Assembly: GCF_035046505.1 (NCBI RefSeq)
Contig: NC_089821.1
Span: forward strand, 32,412,348 to 32,476,347
DNA from: Tiliqua scincoides
Lineage: Eukaryota > Chordata > Lepidosauria > Squamata > Scincidae
Reading direction: 5' to 3'
Length of the DNA: 64,000 nt
In this document: piece after piece, positions 23,348 through 34,576 of the stretch
Layout of the letters: the number at the start of each line of letters is the position of its first letter
Position numbering within the stretch: position 1 is the stretch's first letter
Notes under the pieces: generated by a model
Databases searched by the model: none
The model's input: the letters and a program-made list of their open reading frames with translations, nothing else
Told to the model about the DNA's origin: nothing
Position numbers and translations under genes: made by a program

Positions 23348-23598
23348 CTTTATTTTTATCCCGCCCTTCTCCCCAAAGGGACCCAGGGCGGCTTACAACA
23401 TATTAAAAAAAACAGATTAAAACATAATTTAACAGATAAAAACATATTAAAAACACATTAAGAGAAACCATAACCATAAAAACAGTAATCAGATAAAAGT
23501 CAGAATAAAAAGAGCATAAAACAGCAGTTCAAAGAGGAATCACGCCTGTAAAAAACTAAAAGATGTATAAAAGATGTAAGCACAAAAGTAGTCGTTAG
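23297..23598 (-). mobile_element. L2-type 3' end inserted in the LINE
   Basis: On the minus strand the insert runs through 'gtaagccgccctgggtcc', 'gggagaagggcgggat', then 'aaaaataaagtttatt' and a long (ATT)n tract (23297-23345 on the plus strand). LINE coding sequence resumes cleanly on both sides (…RRCANDY before, LCSQIKIAADTGNIKG after), so it is a later insertion. Its own body is A-rich and non-coding. Confidence 0.75.
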
Positions 23599-23972
23599 CA
23601 CATCTCCTGGCAGTCTGTTGGACTTTGCTGCGAGCAGTTCGGAGGACCTGCAGGTTGCGCTCACTGGGACAGGCCTTGTATGCTGCTTGAGCTCTCCTCT
23701 TTTCCTCAATGACTGGTGTCAACTCCTCAGAGTGGACTTCAAACCAGTCTGCCGCCTTGTTGGTCTTCTTGCCGAATGTGGACAAGGCGGTGTTGTAAAC
23801 GGTATTCTTGAAATGTTCCCATCTGTTGGATGCATTTGCATTGGCCGGGCCTGGAAGAGATTCCTCAAGCGCTCGTGCAAATTCCTCCACTCTTCTCTGA
23901 TCCCGGGTCTTGCTGGTATCAATGCGAGGTCTTCCTTCCTTTTTCGTGTGGTACAGTCGCTTTGTTTGCAGT

Positions 23973-24062
23973 TTCTTATGGCCTTGCATTTGTGGCCTCT
24001 GAACTTGACTGCAGGCATTGCCTGGTCCACTGACAGTTCTTTGGTTACACTCATGACGTATG
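23973..24062. repeat. 90-bp direct repeat, right copy, flanking a LINE
   Basis: Partner of 21177-21266 (88 of 90 identical), at the 5' junction of the minus-strand LINE. It happens to stay open in the LINE's reading frame, but its sequence does not resemble the endonuclease region expected upstream. Confidence 0.75.
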
Positions 24063-24224
24063 AAGCTTATGCTTTGCAGGTAAATTTGTGAGGTAACATT
24101 TCTACTGTGGCATATTATTTTATGAGACAAACCTTTAAAATAATTCTCTGGCACAGTAGCAAACCACAGATGGAAAAAGTCTATTGTTCAGAGCTGTGCA
24201 CAGGTGGTGGCAATGTCTGTTCAT

Positions 24225-24680
24225 GTGGTAGAATAGTATGATGCTAGAACTGAAAGGGAGCTTGGAGCTGAAAGGGAGCTCAATCTCCTGCTCAGCACAG
24301 GCAGCTACAGCATCCCTGACTGATGGTCACACAGCTTCCACTTTGAAAATCTCCAATGAGGGAGAATCCACAACTGCACAAGGCAGACTGTTCCAGAGCT
24401 GGAGAGCTCTTACTATTTTGAAATTCTTCTTCCTGTCCAGCCTAATCTAGTTTCAACCCATTTGTTCTATTCCTGCCCTCAGGAACCACCAAAATCAAGC
24501 TCTCCCCTTCTTTCATGTGACAGCCCTTCAGATACGTGAAGATGGTTATATTTCCCCTTAGCCTTCTCTAGGTTAAACATATCAAGCTCACCTGACCATT
24601 CTTCATGGGACCTGATCCCTCAACAGCCTCGTTGCCCATCTCTGAACTAGTAGCCAGATCGTAACTAGGATTTGATGGCC
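24225..24680 (-). mobile_element. CR1 LINE fragment, older type
   Basis: The segments 'aatctccaatgagggagaatcc', 'aaggcagactgttccagagc', 'gaaattcttcttcctgtcc' and 'cttagccttctctaggttaaac' are the familiar amniote CR1 3' region in reverse. The 3' terminus is near 24230 ('gtagaatagtatgatgctag'). The copy is diverged and non-coding. Confidence 0.7.
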
Positions 24681-25028
24681 ACAGGGAGTCATTTAAGGCA
24701 GTGGAAAAGTTTTCCACTGCCTTAAACTGGTTGTTGGCAGTGCGCCGCTGACAGCCATTTTACGACTGCTGCTGCAAGAGGCAGCAGCACCAGGAAAAGA
24801 TTGCCAGACCTCACTGTGCCCACCAGTACAGGTAAACTACGGGGGGGAGGGGAGGTGGCAGGCAGGGGGCTGAAGAGTGCAGGTGGTGGGTGGAACAGGG
24901 GGTGTGTTGGGGTGGATATTGTTGAAAAAGCTTCACTGATATCCTAACCCCCATTTTGTCCCTCATATACCCCCTGACATGCTTCATTCTATTCGGGTCT
25001 GTGCCCATATCTAACCATAGACCACTGA
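24681..25028. other. No gene; short inverted repeat near 24695-24725
   Basis: The segment 'gtcatttaaggcagtggaaaag' is followed at once by 'ttttccactgccttaaactgg', an inverted pair with 17-bp arms and almost no loop at about 24693-24728. It could be the core of a fold-back element. The rest is G-rich (24840-24910) without a recognised family. Confidence 0.45.
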
Positions 25029-25155
25029 AAACATAAGAATGTAGGAAGGGCCCCACTGGATCAGGCCAAAAGCCCATCTAATCCAGTTTCCTGTATCTCA
25101 CAGTGGCCCACCAGATGCCTCAGGGAGCACACAAAATAACAAGAGACCTGCTTCC
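25029..25155 (-). mobile_element. CR1 LINE 3' end
   Basis: On the plus strand 'acataagaatgtaggaaggg', 'ctggatcaggccaaaagccc', 'cagtttcctgtatctcacag' and 'ccagatgcctcagggagcac' are the reverse complement of the CR1 3' end seen at 8576 and 51083. Confidence 0.8.
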
Positions 25156-25969
25156 TGGAGCCTGTTGGAGCAGCTAGTGACAACAGAGCTCTGTAGTAGC
25201 ACATGTTTTAAACTCGCATGCTACATTCAAAGATAAAAATTCATTGGCAAAGAACAATTTCAGAGGCTAAGGCTGACCAGTAATCCTGAACAGAACAGAA
25301 GTGAGCCAAATAAGTTACCTTTAATTTATTTTTTGCACTAATATTGATAGTACATGGCTGTCATCATTTCAAACAATTTCTTTAAATTAAAGAAATTGGA
25401 GCATGGAAACTAATATTTTGCTTTCTTTCCTCTAGGCTCTGAGGATTTGTGGTTTCTTATTGGTTTAACCTTCATTTTCAGCCTCGTCCTATGCAGGCGC
25501 CAGGCCTCCGCTTTCAGAAGGCACTATGTAAACAGAACCTGACTTTTTTCATCTCTTCATATTAACTCTTTGGAGACAAAAAATATCAATGGTGCCATTC
25601 TAACCAAGATTCATGCCCATTTAGGGTTGCCCAACTTCCAGGGTTGGCTTGGAGTCAACATCAGTCAACACAGATCTCCAGGTCACTACCAAAAGCAATT
25701 CTGGAGATTTTAACGGGTCTTTTTGGCTAAATGTTATTACATCATGTCAGAAAAAACCTCTAGGAATAGCAGTCAGTCAGCAATTCTATTCCAATTCCAG
25801 GATCAAAGATCAATAAGAAAAGCACAATTCTGTATCCTCTTGTATTCTATTTACAGTTTTCACTATGCTTAAGTTTATGTGTTCCCTTCTTGTGCATAGT
25901 AGTATATACACAGTGGGAACTCCAGTGAACAAGAATCTGCATTATAAAAAGAGTAGCAGCCATTCTACT
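25156..25969. other. No recognised gene or repeat
   Basis: AT-rich, single-copy-looking. A palindromic 'aatttctttaaattaaagaaatt' sits near 25375-25398. Confidence 0.4.
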
Positions 25970-26225
25970 CAGTAGTGTAGCCAGAGGGGGCTGCCGCAGT
26001 AAGTATTGCAAACACCTCAATGCGCTGTGTAAGCAGCACCTCCACGTCACTTTTGGAGCCATTGGGTCAGCGATGGCAATGTGCAGGTGCTTGCTGATCA
26101 TTCAGCAAGTGCTTGAACATTGCCATCACTGCCCAAAATGGCTCCAAGGGCAGGGGCTGCTTACATGGCGCATCGTGGAGCCTGTAATACTTACCGCACA
26201 GCTGCCCCCTCTGATTATGTTACTG
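25970..26225. mobile_element. Fold-back hAT MITE, 256 bp
   Basis: The ends CAGTAGTGTAGCCAGAGGGG and CCCCTCTGATTATGTTACTG are inverted copies, and the complementarity continues inward through 'gcagtaagtattgca' against 'taatacttaccgc' and 'ttttggagccatt' against 'aaaatggctccaa'. Flanks ATTCTACT (25962-25969) and GTTCTACT (26226-26233) agree at 7 of 8. Same broad family as 18193. Confidence 0.85.
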
Positions 26226-27461
26226 GTTCTACTACTTCTATGTAGCCCCAAAGCTAAAGTACCATTGTAGAAACCAGACTAAGCTTTGGTGTGTCCTGGG
26301 TAGAAAATCCACAATAATAGGATTAATTAAAAATAAACACAGTGCTATATTTAGTAGGACTATACAAGACAGAGACAGACAGACTCTGGGCAAAGTAAAA
26401 AATGTTCAGTGTCCAAGGTGGAAGCTTTTATCTAGTACACCTCAACCAACAATTATGCTAGTTTGGTCTCATTGCAAATTGCTGGCTCCTGAGCATTTAT
26501 AAAGATTAATTCAAATCTAAAACCAACAGTATAAAATATCACCCACTGAAAGGCCTGCTATAAATAAGTACATTCAGAAAGATAATTACATACAAATGAA
26601 GTGTGAGCTGATAACATGCATGGGGAATATTCTGGAAAGGGGCCAACTACCTCCTCTATCAGGGGTTCGTGTTTAGAAGTTTGCATTAGGAAATCCAATA
26701 TCACTTTGCCTACACATGGAATTCATTTGCCACAGCCAGCTGTGTGGGGAGATATTTAAGCTGATGTAATTCAGTGTAAGAAATAAACGGGGTTAGAAGT
26801 TCTCTGTCATGGAAAGAGGTAACACGTCCCTCACAAATGGGGAAGACCTTTATCTCTCTTGGCAAATTATGCTACCTACGATAATGAACTGAAATACATT
26901 CCATGTGTCATGAGGTAAGCACCCACAAAGGTCAGGAATATTACTCCCAAAACACAGTTTACAAAGAAAGCACGTTGGCATCAAGCCTAAAAGACATGCA
27001 GGAGTCAATCCAACAAAACTTCCTTCCAGGTAAGTATATTTAGAATCACAACATTTGTTTCTTCTGGGGAAGGGAAGGCAACATTTGTTTTGGCTACTCG
27101 GCTGGGTACAGGAACTAGAGTTCCCAGAATCTCAAACAAGGATCCGCCATTGCCTCTCTCATTAAGATGAGCAAAGGCTGGTTTGGCTGATCCTGGTTCT
27201 CACCCTCCTCCAGGAGCTGTCAGTGTTTATGTGGCATCAATTGATTGACCGATGAAACAGAACCTGGTGCTAGAGGATCAATTCTTGCATAATAAAGTTA
27301 GAAGACACTGAATCCCACTGCAACTCTACACTTTCTTACCTGAAAGTTCTTGGCTGCCATGATTCATGCAGCACTCAATGTGGAGTCCCTGTGCTGTCAC
27401 TGCCTAGACCCCTTTGCTGGAACCTCCTCTGCAGACAGTACAGTGACAAAGAGCAGATATA
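26226..27461. other. Unique-looking AT-rich block
   Basis: No transposon signatures are recognised over more than 1.2 kb. The 26580-26960 part is balanced in composition and lacks microsatellites, so it could be unique or conserved DNA. Confidence 0.35.
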
Positions 27462-27545
27462 CAACCCAATACTATGCATCCTGACTCAGAAGTAAGTTCC
27501 ATTTGCAGGTCAATGGGCAAGCAAGCATGCATAGGATGGCAAATT
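27462..27545. repeat. Short CCCAATCCTAT-family repeat
   Basis: 'acccaatactatgcatcctg', 'ctcagaagtaagttcc' and 'atgcataggatggc' match the family at 4488. Confidence 0.65.
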
Positions 27546-27653
27546 GAATTGGTTACGGTGAAAAAAATTTTCCTGACTTCTCTGCTTTTGACAACCACAT
27601 GTCAGGCTACCATTCAACTGATTCATTCAGATAGGACCTATATCAGTGTTACT

Positions 27654-27943
27654 CAAACTGTGGGTCAGGACCCACCAGGTGGGTCATGAGCCAATTTCAG
27701 GTGGGTCCCCATTCATTTCAATGTGTTATTTTTAATATATTAGACTTGATAGTACCATGGTATGTGACTGCATTTGGGGGACGTTAGAGCTCTGTACTTT
27801 TAACAGGCTATTATATACATACTTTTAACCATTGTAGTCAACGGGACTTACTCCCAGGTAAGGGTGGATAGGATTGCAGCCTTAGGGATGTTTGGGGAAT
27901 TCCAAAAAGTGGGTCCCAGTGCTAAGAAGTTTGAGAACCACTG
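27654..27943. mobile_element. hAT MITE containing a short-repeat fragment
   Basis: Termini CAGTGTTACTCAAACTGTGG and AAGTTTGAGAACCACTG form hAT-type inverted repeats. Inside, 27836-27886 carries part of the CCCAATCCTAT family. The target duplication is unclear (6 of 8 only if one extra base is allowed on each side). A related copy is at 43084-43334. Confidence 0.65.
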
Positions 27944-28249
27944 AGTCCTAGATAAAGGCATAATTCAGCTGGTGTGTATATCCGAAAGGTTTGTACCTGC
28001 CAGCTTATCAGTGAGACAGAGATGTGCATGGGTACATTCATGTGTGCACATTTTAAAACCAGTTGCCAAAGAAACAGGCTTGTGTAGAGCTAGCAAAGCA
28101 GCAACTGTGTTAGAATTTTTGTTGAATGGCCTCAACAGCGGCACTGCTAAATAATATCAGACAACGTATCCCTCCAAAGTTATCATGATCTCATTTTGTT
28201 TTTACCACCCTCAACATCAGTAGTCTATTGAAGACTCTGGAAATCTCTC

Positions 28250-28336
28250 AGGCTGCAGTCCTATCCACACTAACCTGGAGTAAGCCCCATTGACTATAAT
28301 GGGGCTTACTTCTGAGTAGACATGTCTAGGAGTGGG
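28250..28336. repeat. Short CCCAATCCTAT-family repeat
   Basis: 'ggctgcagtcctatcc', 'ggagtaagccccattgac' and 'ggcttacttctgagtagac' match the family at 4488 in reverse order. Confidence 0.65.
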
Positions 28337-28342
28337 CTCTCA

Positions 28343-28522
28343 GGGGCCCAACCCTATCCAATTTTCCCATGCCGGTACTGCTGTGTCAGTGGGGTATGCA
28401 CTGCTTCCTGTGATGAGAAGGCTGTCACAGAGGCCTCCTCAAGGTAAGGAAACATTTGTTCCCTTACCTCAGGGCTGCATTGTGACTGCACCAGTGATGG
28501 AAAGTTGGATAGGATTGGGCCC
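28343..28522. mobile_element. PIF/Harbinger-like MITE, 180 bp
   Basis: The ends GGGGCCCAACCCTATCCAAT and TTGGATAGGATTGGGCCC are inverted repeats. TCA flanks both sides (28340-28342, 28523-28525), a 3-bp target duplication. It shares 'ccttacctcagggctgcattg' with 60900 and 62020, and its ends with 40669 and 48784. Confidence 0.7.
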
Positions 28523-28554
28523 TCAGTCCTCCAAGAAAAAGTGATTGTTTATGG

Positions 28555-28764
28555 CAGCCATTTTCAACCACTGTGCCACAAGTGGTCCACAGGTGTGCCA
28601 CAGGAATTTGAGGGAAGGTTATTTATTAGTAGGACCAATAGGGATGTGAAGCCCCCACTGGCAGCATTGTGTGCTTGGCAATTATCAAAAACCTGATGGT
28701 GTGCCTTGACAATTTTAATGACTTGTCAGTGTGCCGTCAGATGAAAAAAGGTTGAAAACCGTTG
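28555..28764. mobile_element. hAT MITE, 210 bp
   Basis: Ends CAGCCATTTTCAACCACTG and AGGTTGAAAACCGTTG are inverted repeats. Flanks GTTTATGG (28547-28554) and GTTTGTGG (28765-28772) agree at 7 of 8. The 55705-55914 element is the same family in the opposite orientation (shared 'aaaattgtcaaggcacac'). Confidence 0.85.
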
Positions 28765-30220
28765 GTTTGTGGTGTGAGATGTCAGGAAGTTGGCTCAACT
28801 GACCTCCATTTAGGACAGCCTTCCTTAAATTGCAGTTGACTAATCAAGTCTGAAGATCAGACAGATATATAACAGGAGCAAGTCCAATATGATTTAAAGA
28901 ACAATGTTCTTACATGGTCACAATTTTATGTATTTATTACCATTGCACAATGCTTAATCTTACTATCTGGTGTTTGGATAATTGGCTATATGATGCTTTG
29001 TAGGTCTCCCTGTTTTGTATTTGTGGCTTGTCTTGGAAATGCTAATTAAAAAGTAAAAAAATGCATCTTGTCTTGAGGTGGGTCTGAGAGAAGCTCAGCT
29101 TTCTGCAATCTATTAATCCTCACAAAGGGAATCCGTTTCCAGAGAAGAGGCTTGCTTCATACTGTAACTACATATTACAATAAAAGTGATATCAGGCCAG
29201 AGGAAGTCTAGCAGCATTTCCTAGGGGCAGCTGCTAATGAGTCACCAACCGCACTGGTGTAGAAGAAAGTTCTGCTTTTCTGTGCCTCAAACATCAATGA
29301 ATCAAAGATATCAACCAGATACCATATCACTTCCCTCTCAGGACTAGCCACAGATGAATATTTATTCAAAATAAACAGTACAGCCAGCAACGGTATCTAG
29401 GGCTGACGAAACAGATCAAAATAAGCTAGACCAGCTTGCAAGACAAACATGAAAACTAGTCATGAGTTTGGGATTTCCCTCCCTCATCCAAGCCATATGG
29501 TTTGCTCGTGAGGAACTAAAGTCTTTGCTAGTGCTCTCTCTCTTTTTTTTAAAGGAAGTTTTTTACTTGATTCTCCTGGTTGAGAAGAACAGTGTCAGAT
29601 GATCTGCCTTCTTTTTGAACTATCAGTTATATCTTCAGTTCAGTGGAAAGGGCCTGTGTGAAATTCTCCTCTCCATTTCTCTGCCACGTTCTTAGGCAAT
29701 GAAATGGGAAACCAATTTAAGCAAGGGGGCGAGGAGGAGGCTGAGAAATCCAGAGATATTTCACAACTCAGTGGTGGCCCCTTCAAAATTACACCACATG
29801 CAGCGTCATTCAAGGAATCCTGGGGGGAAATTCATGGCAGCCAATGGGAACCTATGGCAGAGAAGAATTCCACATCTCCGCTCCTGCCCTGAAGGAAGCA
29901 GCAGGAAAAGGAAATAAAAGGATTGCTGCCTGCCACCAACTGCTCTGCTCTGAAACACTCTCAGGAATTTCCTTCCCCTTCCTTTGAAATTACCCCACTC
30001 CCAGTTTTGACCCTGTAGAATTTTGCCCACTATATCAGAGTCCAAAAATTATTTCAGTGAGAACTGAAGAACTTTACTAGTTGCAGTCAGTAGCTTTTGC
30101 CTGAGGTGCTCGCTGCCCAAGATGCCCCTAAGATGTGATAGCGCCTTTGATTTTTTTTTTTTTTAATAAGGAGAAAGGCACCAATGAGTGTTTTGTGGCA
30201 CAGTACTATGGTCTCCCTGT
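28765..30220. other. No recognised gene or repeat
   Basis: Single-copy-looking DNA with T-rich runs (29540-29560, 30150). Frames at 29699-30045 overlap on both strands and have no domain. Confidence 0.4.
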
Positions 30221-30313
30221 CTGGTTGGCAGCCTTCAGTCTCAAAAGACTATGGTATAAGCCTACAGCAGCTGGTATTCCCAGGCGGTCTCCCATCCAAC
30301 TACTAACCAGACC
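30221..30313 (-). mobile_element. 5S rRNA-derived SINE, 5'-truncated copy
   Basis: It contains the LINE-shared tail (slightly changed: 'ggttggcagccttcagtctc') and the 5S C-box part, but stops at 'ctactaaccag' and lacks the A-box half and head. Perfect 12-bp direct repeats TGGTCTCCCTGT flank it (30209-30220 and 30314-30325). Truncation at the 5' end with an intact 3' end fits target-primed reverse transcription. Confidence 0.9.
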
Positions 30314-30325
30314 TGGTCTCCCTGT

Positions 30326-32099
30326 GCCAGTGGTGCATGTGCTCTGCCAAGCACAGGTTGATGCAGAAGTGCTGTAAAGTGCTTCGTGACAGTAACAGGA
30401 ATTAGCAGTACCAGCAGGAAGGCCTGCACCATCCCACTATCACCAGTGCAGGCAGGCTATGCACTGAGGAGCAGAGTGGCAGGGAAAGGGTGGAGGAGGA
30501 ACTTAATAGGGCAGGAGTGTGGAAAGGCAGGGGATGAGCAGACCAGATCTGGCTCAGCTCCACCAACATAGATCAACTTGAACATCTGCCAGTGATTTAG
30601 CAGGAGCAGGTCCACTGCCTTGACTGGAACCTTCCTGATCTGCCAAGCTCCTGTTCTGAGCTTCACCTAAAAAACTTATGCCCACTTTAAACTAATTAGT
30701 TCCCCCAGCTTAACCATAGCTAGAACTAGCAGACTGCAAGAACTACTACTGTACCCCAGCACCAGTAGGAAGGTGACTAGTAATTGGCTGGCTTGCCTAT
30801 AATCTGCAGGCTCCCTCCTTCAAGCAGCAGCCCTTTCAGGTACAGCAGCACCACCTCAGCTCTCCACCACTTGGCAGTCCCTGTTGGATTAGTCCATGCA
30901 CCAGTTCATGGTTCATCCTCCAGTCCATCAGTCAGGGTGCTAGTTCATTGCTTATTTGCCAGTCTGTGAATTAGTGTGTCAGCCAAGTCAGCCATTTTGC
31001 CAGCAAGTCTCCTCTTCCTCCTCCACTTTATCTCCAACTACAACCCACAAAACTCTCCCTGCATCAGGTGCTCCTTATATCCATAGTGGCTGCATCTGTG
31101 CAGCACACCCTCTGCTGAAAGCCCAGGCCTTAACCCTGTGTCCCCCAGGTTCACCAGAGTATAGGGCCACTACTGACACCACATCCTATCTCCTCAACAT
31201 CTCTTCCGCAATTCCAATACACATCCCCAGGGCAAGGAAACAAATGTCCCCTTACCTCAAGGAGACCTGCAGACTGCAATGCATGCTGGCTCAGCTGTGT
31301 TGGCACAGGGGTATTTCAGTAGCATTGGGCTGAATGCTTTTTGGTGTCACTGTTTGACATACAAAACGCTAAACTCCTCAGCCAAAGCTAGTGTTTCCTT
31401 GTCTGAGCCCCTCCAAATCTGCTTTTATATGCTGGGTTACCAGGAAAGATGGTGTGTCCAGCTTTATAAATATGGCAGAAGAATTAGTCATGCTGCCGTG
31501 CCGCCTACCATTGGAATAACTATGTATTATTCACATTCTGCTACTACACTTCATTGTGTTGCTTACTGGCTGGATCTTGAGACAACGTTTAATGCCAATT
31601 TTTCTTGTATATTGTAAGAGTTGGAAGTCATTCTCACTACTTCTTGAACTCTGCAGCTTGTGCAAACCTTGAATTTTCCTTTCAGAGGAACAAAATTCAG
31701 TTCAGATGTTTCCCTTGGATGGCGTATAACAAAAATACGCTGTTGACTGGACCAATCTTTCATGGAGAGCATGGAAGGAAAATGCCATGATTAAATGATG
31801 GAGCAAAAACATCGGGAGCACCTTAATTAGAGGTATCAAGGCACGGTGAAAGCTTGAGAATTTTTATTGGAGTTTACATGTCAGTTATCTATAAAGAAAC
31901 AAAGCCATTTTACACAAGAGAAAGAGAGAGTGCAGGAGTTAAGGAATTATCTTTTAAAAAGGAAGAAAATTGTGTGTCTCAAGAACATGCAGGGGGAAAA
32001 AAACCCCAAGGGAAAAGAAATAAACAGAAATTAAATTAAACCCTGAAAAATCAATGACAAGCCTTAAAAAGAGAGGGGTGGGAGAAAAATCATAGGAAA
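30326..32099. other. Mostly unannotated; element fragment near 31210-31330
   Basis: The 31210-31330 stretch ('gggcaaggaaacaaatgtcccc', 'ccttacctcaaggagacctg') resembles the right half of the PIF-like family at 40669. The remainder shows no exon or repeat. Confidence 0.35.
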
Positions 32100-32350
32100 G
32101 AAAGAGAAATTTAAAGGAAAGCACAATAAATGAGGATTATTAAACAGCACACTATGACAAAGCAAAGCCCCTGTCCCTACTAATGACATTTTTCTGATTT
32201 GCTTCCTTTGGGTTTTATGAGCAATAATTAAAGTTCTCCATCTTTCCTCCAGCCTGGACTTTAATTAGCTGGCTGGCAGAACTCCAGGTGGGCTCTCCAA
32301 GTCTCCACAGTGGTTGTTCTTATAAATAAGATTAACCCTTTGAACACCGA
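32100..32350. promoter_or_regulatory. Candidate conserved non-coding block (speculative)
   Basis: A repeat-free block with several homeodomain-like TAATTA cores ('gcaataattaaagttc', 'gactttaattagctgg') and a balanced, non-repetitive composition. This resembles the make-up of developmental enhancers in gene-poor regions, but without alignment the call is only a guess. Confidence 0.2.
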
Positions 32351-34329
32351 TAGGCAAAGAAATGTTCTTGAGGAACAGTGGATTTTTGTGCCATGTTGTT
32401 GATCATACAGCAGGAATAGGGATCTCCCAGTCTGGGGGTTCCATCCATCTTCCAGACCTGTCTTTTTGGCTGCAAGTACGACATCTCAGCCCCTAACTGC
32501 AAGTAACCCTCATTATATGCGTATCAGCTGCTTTCTCTTATGTCAGCAGATGCACACAAGTAAGGACTATCTAAAGGCTTAATCCTTAGTAGGAATAACA
32601 GAAAATTTAGAAACATTCTGTAAAGTGGCATTTTACCCAAAGCCAACAAACACCCTCCATTTATTTATTCATTACATTTTAATCCCACCCTTCTCCAAGG
32701 AAAAGGAGGCTGCTTGAATGCCTTTCTCTTCTCCTCTCATAGCTTAGGGGTAGACTCCAGGCATGAGCCAAGATACAAAAAATGGAGGTCAATTATCAAG
32801 TGTATAAGCAGTCTACTCTGCCAGTATCTCTGTTGCTCATTAAGGTGGTGAGACATGTACTAAAAGAATCTTTTGTCTTAACGGAGAGCCTGAAGTGTGA
32901 AAACTTCTGCTGGGGAGGAAGGGGTTAAAACAACCCTTTATCTGTCTATCATCTCACATGCAGGTGAGTCAGTACTGTTGGCCCTTTAGCTGTGGCTGAT
33001 TTCAAAACACAGCCCCATTAACGGTTCATAGATATATTGTACACAGTGCTACACATTCCTAAAGTAGAACTTTCACTTTCAGACACTGTTCCTCAGAAGT
33101 CTGCAACAAAGCTAGCATTGTAATCTTCCATTGAGATTCATATTCTCTTTTCATTTTGCACTTTTCCTTTTCAAATAAGGAAGCAGCGAAGTAATAAGTT
33201 GGTACCAAGGTGTGGGCTTCCTACTAAGAGAACTTAATTGAGTTAAGATACTCTGAGGGCTTCTAGTCCTCCCTATCTCTTGAGCCAACATTACATTTTT
33301 GTGGACTGCACAGCTCTGACATTGCGGTAAGAACCTACCAGTCCCCGTAAACTATATGGACTTGTCCCTTGTGGAAACATTTCTTACTAAATGGACAGCA
33401 GCACTGCATGAGACGTGAGTGTAAGCTATGTTCTCTGTGTAGTAGTGATTGTTTAGGAGGGATTCAGAAACTGAGCTAAACATCTGTTGGGCTGAGATAG
33501 GAATTTATAAACTAAACTGTAGCCCTAAAGTGTAGCCTGCACTCCAATAGGTTCAAGACTATAAAGGGATACATGCCTTTAAAAAAAATCTTTTTGCTAC
33601 ACTTTTTAGTGCACTGTTGTCCAAATCATCATCAGACTAAAATGACTTCCCTTTGGGAAGAAACTAAGAACCAGGAAAGGTGAGTTTAAAATGTCTTTAT
33701 TTTCAGTAGGGTGACTGAATCAACAAAGGAAGACCAAATTCCTGTATTGTTAATAGTTGTCTTGAAGATGGAAGTTCAGCAGGCAGAGGTGTTTTTTTTT
33801 TTATTCCCTCACCTCAGCATAACCATTAGCAGGGGAACTTCCTATGACACATTTGCAACAGCCATGCTAATTTTCAAAAGAATTAGCAACCCATTCAAAT
33901 ATAAATACCTTAACAAGCTACTGCTGAAGGATGTGCCAGCCATTTTTAGATTGTTGAGATATCACTAAAGCTTCGGGGGGGGGGGGGGGTTTAAGCATGG
34001 TCCAAAAAGTAGGGGCAAGACAAAAAAGAGGGGGAAAATAAATATTTTTACACCATAGGTTTTCACAAAGTTACAAATATATCGCCTTCACTAACAAGAA
34101 TGCATTTGCTGTGGTGTAGTGATTAAGATCATGTGCTTCTTTGAAGTTTCCATACATGTTTATGCAAAGATTTATTCACCACCAGTACATTATCATCTCT
34201 AAAGTGTCCTGCTACTGAGATTACACATACATTGTCACGCAACCCATTCACATGGTTTGTTTGACATAGTTGACATTTACCCTTGTATCTCCGAAATGAG
34301 CATGCCTAACAAAGACTTGGGATAACTCA
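32351..34329. other. No gene recognised; L2-type tail near 32650-32706
   Basis: 'catttatttattcattacat' then 'cccacccttctccaagg' at 32650-32706 is a reverse L2-type 3' end. A G15 run lies at 33975. The remaining sequence is AT-rich and not recognised. Confidence 0.4.
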
Positions 34330-34464
34330 GAGCCCAATCCTGAGCTTGGTGCGTTAGCTCACCACTGGCGCACACTGTCTACCACTGGGCAAGCGCTAGT
34401 AGTAGCCCAGCACTGGCTGGTGCCAGACTACCGCCGGGCGGGCACCCAACCTCCGCTGCTCAGG

Positions 34465-34503
<39 letters not shown>
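34330..34503. mobile_element. MITE fragment ending in (GA)n microsatellite
   Basis: It starts GAGCCCAATCCTGAGCTTGG, the GCCCAATCCT end type of the GC-rich elements, and runs through a GC-rich interior to a (GA)n tract of about 19 units at 34465-34502. No right terminus was found. Confidence 0.5.
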
Positions 34504-34505
<2 letters not shown>

Positions 34506-34576
34506 CTTCCACTCTAGAGTCTGACACTGAAGCATTTTTTTCTGCAATTAGCTGAAAGCAGAATTAAAAAAATGCA

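Larger units (their letters stand above)
21267..23972 (-). mobile_element. Non-LTR retrotransposon (LINE), 5'-truncated, with 3' tail shared with 5S SINE
   Basis: Read on the minus strand it encodes, in order: a basic linker (GKKTNKAADWFEVHSEELTP), RT block GKAPGKDSIPAEVLK, NNYRGISLLSVVGKL, QCGFRANRSTTDMVFSLRQL, motif A FIAFIDLTKAFDLVS, motif B SGVKQGCVLAPILFGIFF, motif C LFADDAAI with the catalytic Asp pair, DFVYLGSTIS, then a C-terminal domain (RCLRRILGITWQDKVPN, RWLGHVVRM) and a C-x-C-CGRDC...H...C zinc-finger-like end. The upstream AP endonuclease expected for such elements is missing. Frame changes near 22860 and 22670 and stop codons near 22442 and 22201 break the frame. A 300-bp insert splits it at 23297-23598. 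The 3' UTR is only about 30 nt. Clade is unresolved; it lies among AP-endonuclease LINEs (CR1/RTE/jockey-like). Confidence 0.88.
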
